A DNA stretch of 29,405 nt from Hymenopellis radicata (GCA_015501595.1 JADNRX010000614.1:1-29405); one strand, 5' to 3'. Counted from the first letter of the stretch, positions 1 through 10,219 are shown. The notes: generated by a model not told the origin, from the sequence alone. Numbers and translations are program-made.

Positions 1-299
1 TACCTTTAGACTTAGTCAGGTTATGTTATGCTTTACAGAAGCTATGAGTTAGTCAGCAAGTCCTAGTATATACAGCATAGCCACTCAGGCACTTAAGTCT
101 TATTAAGGGTTAAGATTTTTTTCTTTTATTATTAAGGCTTCCTTAATAACTTTTTTAAGGCCTTAATTTTACTTAACCCTTAACCCTTAATGACAACACT
201 GACGAAAAGACCACCGCCGGCAGGATCAGCCAGCGACATCAAGAATGCCGTGTGTTGTTGCTTAGGAGTGTGATATCTCTAAGGATGCTTCCCAGAGCG
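1..299. repeat. AT-rich TTAA inverted-repeat tract
   Basis: No gene is visible here. An AT-rich tract holds an inverted repeat: TTAAGGGTTAAG at 103-114 matches its complement at 172-183, where CCCTTAA is repeated through 190. Between them are further TTAA palindromes (ATTAAGGCTTCCTTAATAA, AAGGCCTT). It resembles a decayed miniature transposon terminus. I see no clear target duplication. Confidence 0.4.
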
Positions 300-745
300 C
301 TCGAGAGCCACCATTTCCAAGGTCTGCACGTCCCGCTCGGCCTTGCAGTCGTCGGGCAATTCTAGACGCGTCCGATACGGCGACGGCGCGCCAGGTCTGG
401 CACACTTTGGTCAAGTCCCAAATGGAACAAGCCGGGTCGGAAACAGTGAACTCCTCGTCACCAATCTGGTCATCCTCGTAAGCGAATGGAAAGACCAGAG
501 TTCATGGGGTACAGCGCGACACGGGAAAATAAGAATTTTCGTACGGTTTCTAATGCGTCTCGTTCCTGCTGGAGGGATGTAATGACTTCTTGAAGGGACC
601 TGATTTTGGCGGTTATGGAGGATCTATCCGCGTCGATATTGGGTAGACAGTTGTTCCAGATGTGGGAAGACTCTTGGCCTGTCGCGGGGCAATTGGATGT
701 GCGAAGGTTGTGGACGTTTCGAGGACGTGTACATACTGAGGATTC
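300..745 (-). pseudogene. F-box protein remnant (N-terminal half)
   Basis: On the minus strand, conceptual translation gives LRTSNCPATGQESSHIW, then a helix-rich stretch ending IRSLQEVITSLQQERDAL, and after a frame change SIWDLTKVCQTWRAVAV. These line up in order with the intact F-box protein at 22245-23990 (LRTSNLPATDEEISHIR, IRSMEEERESL, IWQLSHVCQRWRNVAL). The F-box motif itself and the whole LRR-like C-terminal part are missing or unreadable, and no single frame stays open. It is therefore a decayed copy, more diverged than the copies at 1247-1908 and 4744-6479. Boundaries are approximate. Confidence 0.6.
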
Positions 746-1246
746 GGTTTAGGAATAGTCCCACGTTGTGCGACTCTGACATGGCGTGATACGAATAGCG
801 AAGCGTGTCTACAACTGGGATTAGAAATGTGTGCGTAAAAGGCTAGTAAGGGGGCCACATACATCAAGCGAAATTAGTTGAAAGTTGCCAGGAGTTAAAG
901 GTATGTTCGGAGCCGAACGCGTCAGAATGAGAAAGCGGTTTCCAACGTGATGGTCGGGAGTAAGAAATAGTGAATGTGGCCGAGCGGCAGCACAATTCGC
1001 GGAGTCTCTGTAACTCTTTATTCTGTATTGCCACATATTCAAAGCCGTGTTGTTTATACGTTGAAAGTAACAGATTCAAGCAAACCCAGTATGATAATGA
1101 AGAGTAGCCCAACTTCAAACTCGAAATGGTGTACAACATGCAGACCAGAACACCTTGACAGGACGCTTGTCCCTAGACCGGAACTGCAAGTGTTGTCAGT
1201 TGGTACTAGGTCAGAGAAAACACGACCTTAATCATCTTCCGAGCTG
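746..1246. other. Intergenic, nothing recognised
   Basis: About 500 bases with only short overlapping open frames on both strands. No motif, RNA gene or repeat was recognised. Confidence 0.5.
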
Positions 1247-1908
1247 CCCCTCCTCTTGTCTGTCATAGAAGATGCTTCAGTATATTGGATTGCAGAATGA
1301 ATAATGAAGATAATTCGAGCTAGAGGCGACAATCTATGAAACGAACCAAGGTAGAGAAGGAACGAGTCTCCGTTGCTCGTTCCTGTCCAAGTTGTAGGAT
1401 GGCCAAAATTCCTGACGAAAGACACGAAAATACTTCTGTAATTCACGGAATCAGAAAGCAGTCACTATTATGAAATCTCTACTTTCAATGAGCACAATTG
1501 AGTTCCCATTCAACTGGGAACTGCGAAGAAAACCACATTACTGCCTCCAACGTTTGCAGCCAAATCCGACATGACCCGTATAGCGAGGTCCATCCCCTCG
1601 TCAAGCAGCGCGTTAAAGATGAACCGTTCCGCTTCATTGAAGACATGTGGGACCAAACTCCCAGCACCCCGATATATGCTATCCTTCAGACTGCATCCCG
1701 GACGCAGAATGACTCGAACAGCAGAAAAATTGCCACTAGAAGAAATGTTAAGGACGCGTTTCCAAAGGCGTAGATACGCACCTAGATGACCTATAAGATG
1801 TCAAAGATTCTCGCACTGACAGACGACCTTGGTGGCACGTCGGAGAGCCCAATGACGCCGCTGAAGATGGTGGTTTGGAAGAAAGCCTCTTGTGATCGAC
1901 CAATTAGC
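1247..1908 (-). pseudogene. Internally deleted F-box gene copy (copy A)
   Basis: This is a third copy of the F-box unit found at 4470-6691 and 21965-24185, but almost the whole coding region is gone. Bases 1247-1690 match the 3' UTR and last coding stretch; read on the minus strand they encode FNEAERFIFNALLDEGMDL followed by a tail like that of the intact protein. At about 1690-1697 the sequence jumps directly to the start-codon region and 5' UTR, which runs to about 1908. Some 1.55 kb present in copy B is missing. The residual ATG at the junction runs into a stop after five codons. The 5' UTR intron signals are still visible. It cannot encode an F-box protein. Confidence 0.8.
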
Positions 1909-2558
1909 TGCAGTCGCTGTTTCCTCATTAGGCTTACCCTCTTACCGCCACTACTCTCGAGCCTCTCGCGCTGCTACGAACCCATGATCCACTCTCACTT
2001 ACTGGGCTACCGTGCGTATTGCTCTCTTGTCTCCCACTCTTCTCGCGCTCATCGTGTCCTGCGAATACAGGTCAACCAAGCGAGCCCAATACATATTACT
2101 AGTTCATCATGAAGGTCACGCTGGCGAAGACGGAAGACGCCAAGCGTAAAAGGAAGGCTGAATTTCGATGTAGAGGAATACGTGCGTCTTCTACGTCAAT
2201 TTGAAACGCTATACTAAATCTCCATTCGACTATACAGCACCGCAAACCACGTACAGCCTACCACCGCGTCAGTCATGCGCAATCTTGCGTTTTTGCACCT
2301 CCATATTCAACGGATAACCGCCTTTGGAGTAAACACCAGGCGTTAATTTCCGTCTACCCCCAAGACTTTCACACCACACGTGCGCCCCTCTCATACGCGC
2401 TAAGACCATCGACACGGTATCATTCGTGCACTTGACACGAGATGAAAAACTGGCCGTGAACTTCGTGTCAGAGCTTTCCCGAGGTTTCCCCGGACAACCG
2501 ACTGGCATCACGCAATTAAAAGCCACAGCCTCAGTACGCCTCTTGGATCGCAACCAAC
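1909..2558. other. Intergenic, nothing recognised
   Basis: About 650 bases lying between the diverging F-box relic (minus) and the acetyltransferase relic (plus). It presumably once held both promoters. I see no convincing TATA element or coding motif. Confidence 0.4.
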
Positions 2559-3329
2559 ATGTCCGCCTACGTACCACCTCCCCCATGCACCACGAACAAT
2601 GGTCTGTATAATTGCATGCAGCCAGAGCTAGTAGAGGCCCGCCAACGCGCGCGCGAAATCATGTACCGCTACAACACCTCTCCGCCCACACGCGACGGTC
2701 GCGCGCGCAGAGAGATGCTGGCCGAACTGTTCTGCGTCCCAATCGAAGGATCCCAAACGTCTACATCGAACCTCCGTAAATTCCACACTCTATCCCTCCT
2801 CTGTATCTGACCGGGGCCATTCCAGGTTGTACGTCGATTTCGGATCCAACGTACGTCCGCCGCGTCTAATGATTCCGTGTTCTGCCCGTACTCACACATT
2901 ATGCAGCGCGTCTTATTTGGGCCTAGCGTATCACTATACCCCGCTACCCCCGGCATCAGCGTCAAAGAGCGTCAATCTGGCTTGGAACGCGCGAATGAGA
3001 TAACCATGGGCGACGACTGCTGGATTGGGGGTGGAGGTAAACTTTGGCATTACTTATCCCTGCAGCACGTCGACTGACAGGCTCTGAATCTAGCGAATAT
3101 TCAAGCTGGCGTCATGCTTGGTCAAGGATGCACCGTTGGCGCAGGCGCTGTCGTTACGAAGAGTTTCCCAGACTGGTCAGTGTCGGCGTCTTGCTCACTG
3201 GATGTGCGCTCACTGCGACTTTGTTGCTCTAGGAGTGTCATCGTTGGTAGTCCTGCGCGATTGATCAAGGTTGTACCCGAGGAGGAGCGAGGATCTGAAT
3301 GGGATCCTGCCAAGGCGACCGCGAATTAG
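2559..3329 (+). pseudogene. Sugar (maltose/galactoside) O-acetyltransferase, degenerate
   Basis: Family members transfer acetyl from acetyl-CoA to sugar hydroxyls and fold as left-handed beta-helices of hexapeptide repeats. Exon 1 encodes the N-terminal Mac-type motif (ELVEARQRAREIMYRYN, REMLAELF). Later exons give IEPPLYVDFGSN, QRVLFGPSVSLYPAT, ITMGDDCWIGGG, then ANIQAGVMLGQGCTVGAGAV and SVIVGSPARLIKVVPEEE before a stop. Introns at 2776-2825, 3037-3093 and 3176-3232 have clean GT-AG ends and restore the frame. Two faults remain. A one-base shift near 2750 separates the Mac motif from IEPP. One to two hexapeptide turns are damaged at 2851-2906, where either an intron or a decayed exon reading SNDSVF..CPYSHI can be drawn. 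Fungal relatives are usually about 200-230 residues. Most likely a recently dead gene; a sequencing error at the frameshift is possible. Confidence 0.65.
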
Positions 3330-3506
3330 TGTTCCGTAGAGGAAGAATATTACGCCTTTCGAAATCTTCCGGTCTCGATGTTACGGACTGGTGATACAAT
3401 ACCCAATTGACGGTATACAATGTGTACATTCAGTGGCCTCTAAGCAGCAATGTACTGTTATTCTTTTCACCTTTTCTTAGTTCAGTTCTGAAGAGTTATC
3501 ATTGAT

Positions 3507-4408
3507 TTAGTTCAGAATCCAGGTCAATGTACTAATCGAAAACGTCCATTCTTCACCGGTGTCAGAGCCATCGATGTTCACAAATCCACCACCCTCCTTC
3601 TCACGCGTGGCGTTGTCGACGATATCTACCAACATCTTGGCGGCGGTCTCCCCCGGCATGGCGAGTTGGTACATCGAGCCCATCGAGCCAGTCGTATACA
3701 GGGCGGTTAAGCATCGCTGTAACATCACACATAAGTTTGACTTGGACAGATACAGTAACAGGGAAATCCATTCATATCGGTATCGAGGGGCAGCAAACTG
3801 CCAGAGAACGATGCGCAACAACATCATGAAAAGACGCAGAAAACACAATGCGCACCGAGCCAGTCGTTCTCGAAATGAATCCTGCGCGCAATGTAGTCGA
3901 GGGCGACTTTAGATACACCGTAGGAGTTGATTCCTGGGGGCTCCTCGCTGAGCTTCAAGAGGTCATGCAGGGGGACTAGAACGCCAATGGCATTGGCGTG
4001 GAAATGGTTCTGGAATTCCCTTGGGTGAACGGTGCCACAGTGGCGAGGTGGTTCGAAATGCCTAAGTTTTGTGTGATCAGCGTGTTTAAGAAAAGGTAGA
4101 AAGAAACGAAGATTTACCAGCACAGGATACGACGTGGCCAAACAAGTTGGCTTTGATCTCTTTAGCGAGCGCCGCCCGGTTGTTGTCGACGTCTCCAGCG
4201 ATGTGCTTTATCGCGTGCACTTTGCCAGAAATGTCGGCGATTACTTGAGAGGAGATATCGCGGACGGCGATGTCCTTGTCAGCGCCAGCGTTCTTCGATG
4301 CGAGTGTGTTTACTAGAGCGAGACCTGAGAAGATGTTGGGTCACGGATACAACAAGGAGCTGCGTGCCGATGCCACGGTTGGAGGTAGACTTTGGTAGAA
4401 TATGACAT
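3507..4408 (-). pseudogene. Short-chain dehydrogenase/reductase, degenerate
   Basis: On the minus strand the start at 4408 gives MSYSTKVYL followed, one base out of frame, by NRGIGTQLL. This is the Rossmann nucleotide-binding motif with its first part lost. Later pieces are DISGKVHAIKHIAGDV, VVSCAGISNHLATVA (across a GT-AG intron), FQNHFHANAIGVLVPLHDLL, then the catalytic YGVSKVALDYIARRIHFEND (Tyr-x-x-x-Lys present) and a C-terminal ATREKEGGGFVNIDG. This is the order of fungal NAD(P)-dependent SDRs of about 250 residues. At least three frame changes and a loss of the segment before the catalytic Tyr make it non-functional. The substrate is unknown. Confidence 0.7.
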
Positions 4409-4447
4409 GGTTGATAAGTGGATTCATATGACAGAAATGCGCTCGTC

Positions 4448-4455
4448 TCTATATA
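4448..4455 (-). promoter_or_regulatory. TATA-like box of the SDR relic
   Basis: TATATAGA on the minus strand lies 40 bases upstream of the SDR start codon at 4408. The 3' end of the neighbouring F-box unit begins about 20 bases further upstream. Confidence 0.4.
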
Positions 4456-4469
4456 CAAAGCTGCCAGTC

Positions 4470-6691
4470 CTCTGGTCGGTCATCGAAGATGCTTCATTAC
4501 ATTGGATTGCAATTTAAGCTCGAGGCGACAATCTATGAAACGAACACGGTATCCTTCATAATACGGCAAACGTTACACAAGGAAAAGGTCCCCGTTGCCC
4601 ATCCAGGTCCAAGGTGCAGGACCTCCAAAATCCCAATCAAGGACGTGGAAATACTGCTGTAATACACGAATTCAGAAAAAGTCGTTCACTATTATGAGAT
4701 CTCTACCTTCAATGAGCACAGCCAAGTTCCCGAAACACACAAGTCACCTCGAAACTGCGAAAACCACGCTATTGCTTCCGACGTTTTCAGTCAAAGCCGA
4801 CGTGACCCGTATAGCGAGGTCCATCCCATCGTCAACCAGTGCGTCGAATATAAGCCTTTCGGCTTCACTGAAGACTCTATGTCGGACGAAAGTCGCAGCT
4901 TCCCGATATATGCTGTCCTTCAGATGGTGTGCCTGCACAGCAAAGTGGCATGTCCTAAGCCTTGCCAGTCCTGCCATATCATCCCCTTTCCAGCGCGCCT
5001 TGACCATGGAGCAAAACTGCCAACCGGCCCAAAAACACTGTAAGAAATATGGGTTACGATGGTTATAGCACTCGAATGTGAGAGACGAAAGGAGGGGTAG
5101 GAAAGTGACGGTTTTCGTCGGTATGACCTCGAGAATTTCATGATCGTCACTATTTGTTCCCGGTCGTTAACATCGGTCTGATCATCGACGTCCTTCTGCA
5201 TGGACACATCCAGTTTGAAGAAGCGAGGCTATGTGTCTGCGGGACAGGAGCGTATGGTGCATTGCAGCGGCAAGTGAAGCACGAAGCAAGCGAGAGGTGG
5301 GTGAGAGCACTCAAAGCATTGGAACGAATGAGAAGTTGTTCAAATAAATACAGGGCATCGTAGTGACGCATGGCAGGGTGAAGATAAAGGGAAGCCTCCC
5401 GTAGACGAGGAAGCGTGAGAGCACCAATGACACGCACCGACATGGTATCGAGCTTGCGCACATTTGAGCAGGTGGTCGGGGTGTAGGGCAATTCGGCCTC
5501 GTCGTCTTCCAAGTACCAGTAAGGTACAGAGAGGGTCTCAAGAGATGTACACAGTCCAATCAAATGCATACATGCCCCGAGATCGTCCTCGTCGCCCTCG
5601 GCGTCCATACCAGAAAGGTCTAGCTCCGTAATCTGGTCCCACGGAAATTCGACGACCGGCGGGCTTCCACCAAGAGTCAATCTCGTAAGATGGGGACAAT
5701 CTTTGAAAACTGATTGCTCCTTCGGCTCTATCTGAACACAATCAAGGCTCAGAGACTGAAGACGAGGAAGCCGATTATGAAGTGGCGCGTAGAGCATATT
5801 CAAACGCCCTTCATCATCTGATAGATGTAACACCTGCCACCGGTACGATTCTGCCAGGACGATGTCGAGGATACGCTTTAGGATAGAGGGATCAGAGCTG
5901 GATTTCTGACGATAGCCTGATTCTAGAGATACGTCTAGTAGACCCTGACGGGAACGCTGAATAATTGTCTCCAAGCGCTGCACATCTGCTTCATGCTGCG
6001 CCGCTGCGGAAAACGAATATCCATAGTCGACCAACACGAATGAAGGGATAAAGCGATGTTTCGCCATCTCTGGCAAACATGGCTGAGCTGCCATATGGAC
6101 CCAGACGCGTCAAAAGCGTTGGAATCAGAGTCGCCGGAAGTGTGTATAGAAAGATTTCCGACAAGATTTCCAAGGGGAGCGTGCGATGCAAGGAAACGAG
6201 ATTGCTGTACCGCTGCTGGACGTTTTTCAACCTCTCTCGCTCTTCCTCCATCGATATGATGACCTCCCGAAGGGATGCGAGTTTGGATTCGATGGATGAT
6301 ATGTCGTCGGAGACAGTGGGCAAAATGGTGTGTCGGACGTGCGAGATCTCCTCGTCCGTCGGTGGGAAATTCGTGGTACGGAGCCGCTCGAGCACGGAGC
6401 TCTGATATTCTTCTTCATGGTGAAGACTCCGTCTGGTAAAAGCACCACAACTGGCACATTGGGACGCAATCTGCTGCATCCCGGACGCAGACTGACTCGA
6501 ACAGCAGGAAATTTGCGTACTACAGGAAATGGTAAGGACGTGTTTTTGAAGGCGTCAATACGCACCTAGATGACCTATGAGATGTCAAAGATTCTCGCAC
6601 TGGTAGACGACCTTAGTGGCGCGTCGGAGAGCCCAATGACGCGGCTGAAGATGGTGGTTTGGAAGAAACCCGTTTATGATCGACCAATATG
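4470..6691 (-). repeat. F-box duplication unit, copy B
   Basis: This stretch is collinear with 21965-24185 (copy C) and with the two ends of 1247-1908 (copy A). It includes the 3' UTR, coding region, 5' UTR intron and about 110 bases of upstream sequence. Homology starts near the GTC.GTCATCGAAGATGCTTC motif and stops near GATCGACCAAT. Whole transcription units were duplicated, not processed mRNAs. Confidence 0.7.
4744..6479 (-). pseudogene. F-box protein pseudogene (copy B)
   Basis: This is a full-length relative of the intact protein at 22245-23990. From the start at 6479 one frame encodes CASCGAFTRRSLHHEEEY, a coiled-coil-like stretch and the F-box core LHRTLPLEILSEIFLYTLP. It then shifts just after the F-box. 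A second frame, readable from about 6000 to 5290, carries the LRR-like body (LPRLQSLSLDCVQIEPKEQ, LTRLTLGGSPPVVEFPWDQ). Further shifts occur between 5290 and 5000. A third frame gives the C-terminus (RWKGDDMAGLARL, LIFDALVDDGMDLAIRVT), ending at 4744. F-box proteins recruit substrates to SCF ubiquitin ligases; this copy could at best give a truncated F-box-only product. Confidence 0.8.
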
Positions 6692-6905
6692 GTAATTGCC
6701 TCCTATGACCACCAATCGTCATCATACTCGCGTCGCTTGGGTTCGTATTGCGTTTCATTGGGCGCAGGCCTCTTGTGAGGTTCGTCAAAAGTTGCGGTGC
6801 TTTGGATACCTAAACTGACGCGTCGCCGCGTGTTTTAGCTGCCCCCCCCAAAGCCTCAGAATTTCCCGATACGCCTCGGCAATGCAGCCGATATTATCAC
6901 AGGAT

Positions 6906-7118
6906 TCAGCGCTTCATCCTGCGTCCTGACTTTGAATGCCCAGTAGAAGTAGCGCCGCATGTACAGATTAAGGTGACCCCCACTCCAACCTCGATTTTGG
7001 CCGTGGATGTGACGTGCTTCAGTTCAGTCCAGTGGGTACGGTCGCATTTCTTCCCCGTATTTCCCTTCTGCGACGCGCACAGGCTGCACGCCGAGGCCAC
7101 GGACGAATGCTGCTCCAA
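6906..7118 (-). pseudogene. Possible MYND zinc-finger fragment
   Basis: The minus-strand frame encodes CSLCASQKGNTGKKCDRTHW followed by TELKHVTSTAKIEV. The CxxC and the Cys-Asp-Arg-Thr-His-Trp-x-x-x-Lys-His ending resemble the second half of a MYND finger, usually ending CQ..HW..HK..C. The central cysteines are missing and the frame closes soon after. The match is weak and it may be chance. Confidence 0.25.
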
Positions 7119-7440
7119 GCAGTCGTCTCAACTCGGACAACCGTCCGTGTGGGGGACCTCACGCATTTCGGACGTTAAAAAGGATGCTATGGATCATAAT
7201 CAATCGACTATCGACAAAACGTCTCGTACGCACCCCCTAGACGAACTCGCTTGCCCACGGAGACCAAGGGCACGGTGTTCCAGATTAAGCTGATGGAGTT
7301 GGACACTGGTATGACGAGGCTTGGACATCCCAACTCTGAGAATGGCAGCCGGTTGCGATGAATATGGAAGGTCGTTATCAACATCCTCCCCAAAGTTGGC
7401 GCGCCTAAACCACTGGCTCCCTAGACTAGTACATCTAGCG
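7119..7440. other. Intergenic, nothing recognised
   Basis: About 320 bases where the N-terminal part of the following glycosidase would be expected. I could not recognise any GH13 motif here, so that part is either lost or too decayed to see. Confidence 0.4.
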
Positions 7441-8230
7441 ACCACGCCTAACAATTGGAGATTAGTATTTGAAGGCCAGTCTTCATCTACATGCTTCCCA
7501 TATGTCTGTTGACAACATACATAGGCTCGTACGACGAAGGCTGCCTACACCTGTACATTGCAATCTCAACTCGAACAACTTGGACCTCCTGCTGGACAGG
7601 GGCTGCAATGAATACAGGATGAACGTCATTTCGAAAGTCGAGGCACGCCCCGACGCGTGATAATGACGAAGAGATTCAGGATGGCGACGTGTTTTATGTC
7701 AATGGCCCCGGTATATAAAGGACATGCGTGAGAAGATGTTATCACGTACGCTCTTCTTTTAACTCTACATTTTCGCGCGCTGCGTTCTGCCGGAAAGCGA
7801 AGAGCTTGATATGGTGTTCCAATTCGAACTGATGGACGACGCCAACCTCTCGAGTGGACCGGGCGCGGCGGAGAGGGATTTTGGAATACGTGCGCAGTCT
7901 CATCTATTCATTACCTCGCAGCCTCCGATGTTGATTTCCTCCACACGATGCACTTGCCTGACAATGCATTTCCTGGACTCGCGACCCTCAGATTCGTACA
8001 GTGTTCACAGCAAGCCGGTTTTCTTTTCGTTTATACAAGCGTTAATAAGATGATTCTTGATAACCGAGAACCACGACCACTCCCGACGCGCTCTCGCCAT
8101 GCTCGAGGTTACGCAGAGAGGCACTTCATACGTCTACCAGGGTCAAGAACTGGATATGAATAACTTGGGGATTGGAAGAGAATACGGATGCATTATTGGA
8201 ACGACTTTGTTCAGCGGTCTGTCAATGTGT
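7441..8230 (+). pseudogene. GH13 alpha-glucosidase (maltase-like) pseudogene
   Basis: A collinear series of GH13 alpha-glucosidase motifs is spread over three frames: TPNNWRLVFEGQ (family PPNNWRSVFGG), LDRGCNEYRMNVISKVEARP (family LDRGCDGFRMDVINxISKVEGLP), EIQDGDVFYVNGPG, MREKMLS, MVFQFELMDD, then ENHDHSRRALAMLEVTQRGT continuing SYVYQGQELDMNN, and WKRIRMHYWNDF. ENHD is conserved region IV, which contributes a substrate-binding His and the catalytic-site Asp. In the nucleophile motif the Asp of RMDV reads Asn. Frame changes separate nearly every motif, and the N-terminal third and C-terminal domain are not recognisable. The intact family enzymes are about 570-600 residues and split maltose-type sugars. 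Confidence 0.7.
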
Positions 8231-8299
8231 TCATGATGATCTTACCGCCAACAGCGGAAGAGGTCGAGATACTTCCTCGCACTACCGGAGTGTTAAACG

Positions 8300-8643
8300 A
8301 CGACTACGAATCTCGCCGCCAAGAGTGTTCCATCATTGGAGGAGCATCCCGTGCTCGTATGTCAACCTCCCTACCGCTGTGAAACACTAACACGTATGAT
8401 TTGTAGATCTTCGAGCTCATCATCACGCACACGTATTGGCGTACGTGTAAGAGGACGAACGGCGAAGTTGAGATAGAGGAGTCCAAAGGGTGGCAAATTA
8501 CGCCCTTGAGAAAGCGGGTCGCGTATGATTTGAAGCCGTGTGAGGGAAGATTGTATATTTCAGTTGGAGGTGGATGTAGATGTCGATGTACTCCCCCCAT
8601 CGATTTGAAATCCACATTAAAGCTTGGAGCTACATCATCCTAG
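8300..8643 (+). pseudogene. Unrecognised spliced coding remnant
   Basis: A textbook intron sits at 8358-8407 (GTATGT, ACACTAACAC branch region, TTGTAG). Splicing joins VPSLEEHPVL to IFELIITHTYWRTCKRTNGE in frame. The frame continues through ESKGWQITPLRKRVAYDLKP and closes at 8641. I do not recognise the family. It follows the GH13 remnant but does not resemble its C-terminus. No start codon can be assigned. Confidence 0.3.
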
Positions 8644-8867
8644 AAACGGTTCAAGGAGATTGGCTTTGTTGAATGTGGAAGTGGCTCTGGCATCGGGCAT
8701 CCATTTCCTTTGAGACGCATAGTATCATGAAAAAGAACTTGGAGGGTCTTGACAGGACCAAGTTTACTGTTCAGTGTTGACTAACTTGTTACTTGACTTT
8801 GGACGTCTGTGGCGCAATTTACACTGACAAAGTGAAAAAGAGATGTCCTTTAAGCGCAGAAATCAAC

Positions 8868-8971
8868 TGCATTAGGGGGGAATTGAACCCCCGGCGGGTC
8901 GAACCCACGGATACGAACCCACGGATGCGACTTGAATGGCAAGGCCCAGGTTACCACTACCCCATTAATGC
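8868..8971 (-). tRNA. Degenerate tRNA-Gly (GCC), probable pseudogene
   Basis: The minus strand shows an acceptor GCATTAA/CTAATGC (last pair mismatched), a D-arm identical to the tRNA-Gly at 9733-9828, TTGCCA in the anticodon loop, and a T-arm GGGGG-TTCAATT-CCCCC. Compared with the good copy one base is missing before the anticodon loop, and the anticodon stem no longer pairs with its 3' partner. The intron has grown through a 14-base tandem duplication at 8900-8927. A T-run follows on the minus strand. Probably not functional. Confidence 0.5.
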
Positions 8972-9159
8972 ATACCACAAGCCAAGTGCCTTTCATCAAA
9001 TCTCAGCTGGGAGTGCTTGGATACAAGTCTTTTCCAAAATGACGAACTAGCAAGTAAAAGAATAAGAAACAAGATTAAAAGGAAGGATTGAAGATTCCGA
9101 TCATCAAAGTGTGGCGCAATTCTCGGACTTTAAAGAAAAGAAATTTAGACCGGACCTAG

Positions 9160-9257
9160 CTGCCCCAGTGAGGCTCGAACTCACGACCTTCCGATTGAAC
9201 GACATTTGACGCATATACATAACAGTCGGACGCTGTAACCAACTCAGCCATGGGGCA
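9160..9257 (-). tRNA. tRNA-Asn (GTT) with 24-nt intron
   Basis: Full cloverleaf on the minus strand: acceptor TGCCCCA/TGGGGCA, D-stem GCTG/CAGC, anticodon stem TCCGA/TCGGA with loop CTGTTA|A, T-arm GTGAG-TTCGAGC-CTCAC, and discriminator G. The anticodon GTT is at 9221-9223 (complement). The intron occupies 9196-9219, one base 3' of the anticodon, the canonical nuclear position. A TTTCTTTTC tract lies downstream. Confidence 0.93.
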
Positions 9258-9732
9258 TGGAAAGGATAGTTGTTGTGTCGGGAGGTATTCTTGACTCTAA
9301 TGCTGTTGAGGAAGAAGGAACAGGCAGGGCACGAAGGAAACATCCTACAGCTTTTTCATTGAACCTTGGAAATGTCTCAGCGACCAACTTGAATCCGATC
9401 GTTGATCTGATCGCGACGCGACGCCACCGCTTGATCGGAACGCGTGTCTGAAATGGGCACTGGAGAAGACGCACGGCCGGTGAATGGAGTTTTCGGACCA
9501 TACTTAAGTACACGCATCAGCGTCACGGCTGGTGGGCAGAAAACAAAGTGCTCCGCGTGGAAAAGATGGGATGGGCAGCTCTACACGAGAACGTACACGC
9601 GTCTCATCCAAGCATCGACGCGAGGCGGATCACAGGTCAGTGAACGCAGGAAAGAGCTGCAATTCCGTTGAAAAGCAAAATGGAACGACCCTTCAGAAGT
9701 GGAATTGAAGGAACAGTGTGCCCTGCAGTTAT
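9258..9732. other. Spacer between tRNA genes
   Basis: About 475 bases between tRNA-Asn and tRNA-Gly. Only short chance frames are present; nothing was recognised. Confidence 0.5.
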
Positions 9733-9828
9733 GCATTAATGGGGTAGTGGTAACCTGGGTCGTTGCCATTTGGATTGAGTGTATGCCACATTGTCGACCC
9801 GCCGGGGGTTCGATTCCCCCTTAATGCA
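9733..9828 (+). tRNA. tRNA-Gly (GCC) with 25-nt intron
   Basis: Acceptor GCATTAA/TTAATGC, D-arm GGGT-AGTGGTA-ACCT, anticodon stem GGTCG/CGACC with loop TTGCCA|T, and T-arm GGGGG-TTCGATT-CCCCC with an A discriminator. The anticodon GCC is at 9765-9767. The intron 9769-9793 starts one base after the anticodon. All stems pair, so the gene is likely functional. A T6 run at about 9847 can serve as Pol III terminator. Confidence 0.92.
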
Positions 9829-10219
9829 TAGGGCAGGACGCATAATGTTTTTTGCTCCGCGTACGCCACTGCTACAGCGACAGTCTTTGTTTTTCCACAA
9901 CTAAGAACTTTTGGCATACGAGAGCTACAGAAATAGTCAGAAATCATAGATGCCAGCCAGGCTTTGCCCTTGAGCCAGTGATTTCAGTCAGATCCACCGT
10001 CCAGAGATTTGGGCCATGTGTGGCCATCCCTTCGCCTAGCAGGGTTTTACCACAGAGAACGCAGCAAAGTCTGCGAACGATACATTTATGAGAGATACTA
10101 CGACAAAAAACGTAACGGGTATGTACAATGTGTGTTAGAACAACAAAAACGACAAGATTGAAACAAGAAATCATAACAGATCAACATTAAGATTCACCGT
10201 CACACCCCGAAAAGAGGTG
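9829..10219. other. Intergenic between tRNA-Gly and the AT-hook gene
   Basis: This stretch should hold the Pol III terminator of the tRNA and the 3' UTR of the minus-strand gene ending at 10220. No other feature was seen. Confidence 0.5.

Noticed and set aside
172..190. CTTAACCCTTAACCCTTAA looks like a telomere repeat.
   Set aside because: The unit is CCCTTAA, not CCCTAA, only two to three copies exist, and it pairs with an inverted copy at 103-114, which fits a decayed transposon end better.
6839..6847. Run of C bases.
   Set aside because: A simple homopolymer with no associated structure.
7711..7720. GTATATAAAG, a textbook TATA box 90 bases before an ATG at 7811.
   Set aside because: It lies inside the GH13 relic: the surrounding bases encode DGDVFYVNGP and MREKMLS, and the ATG at 7811 is the MVFQFE motif, an internal residue.
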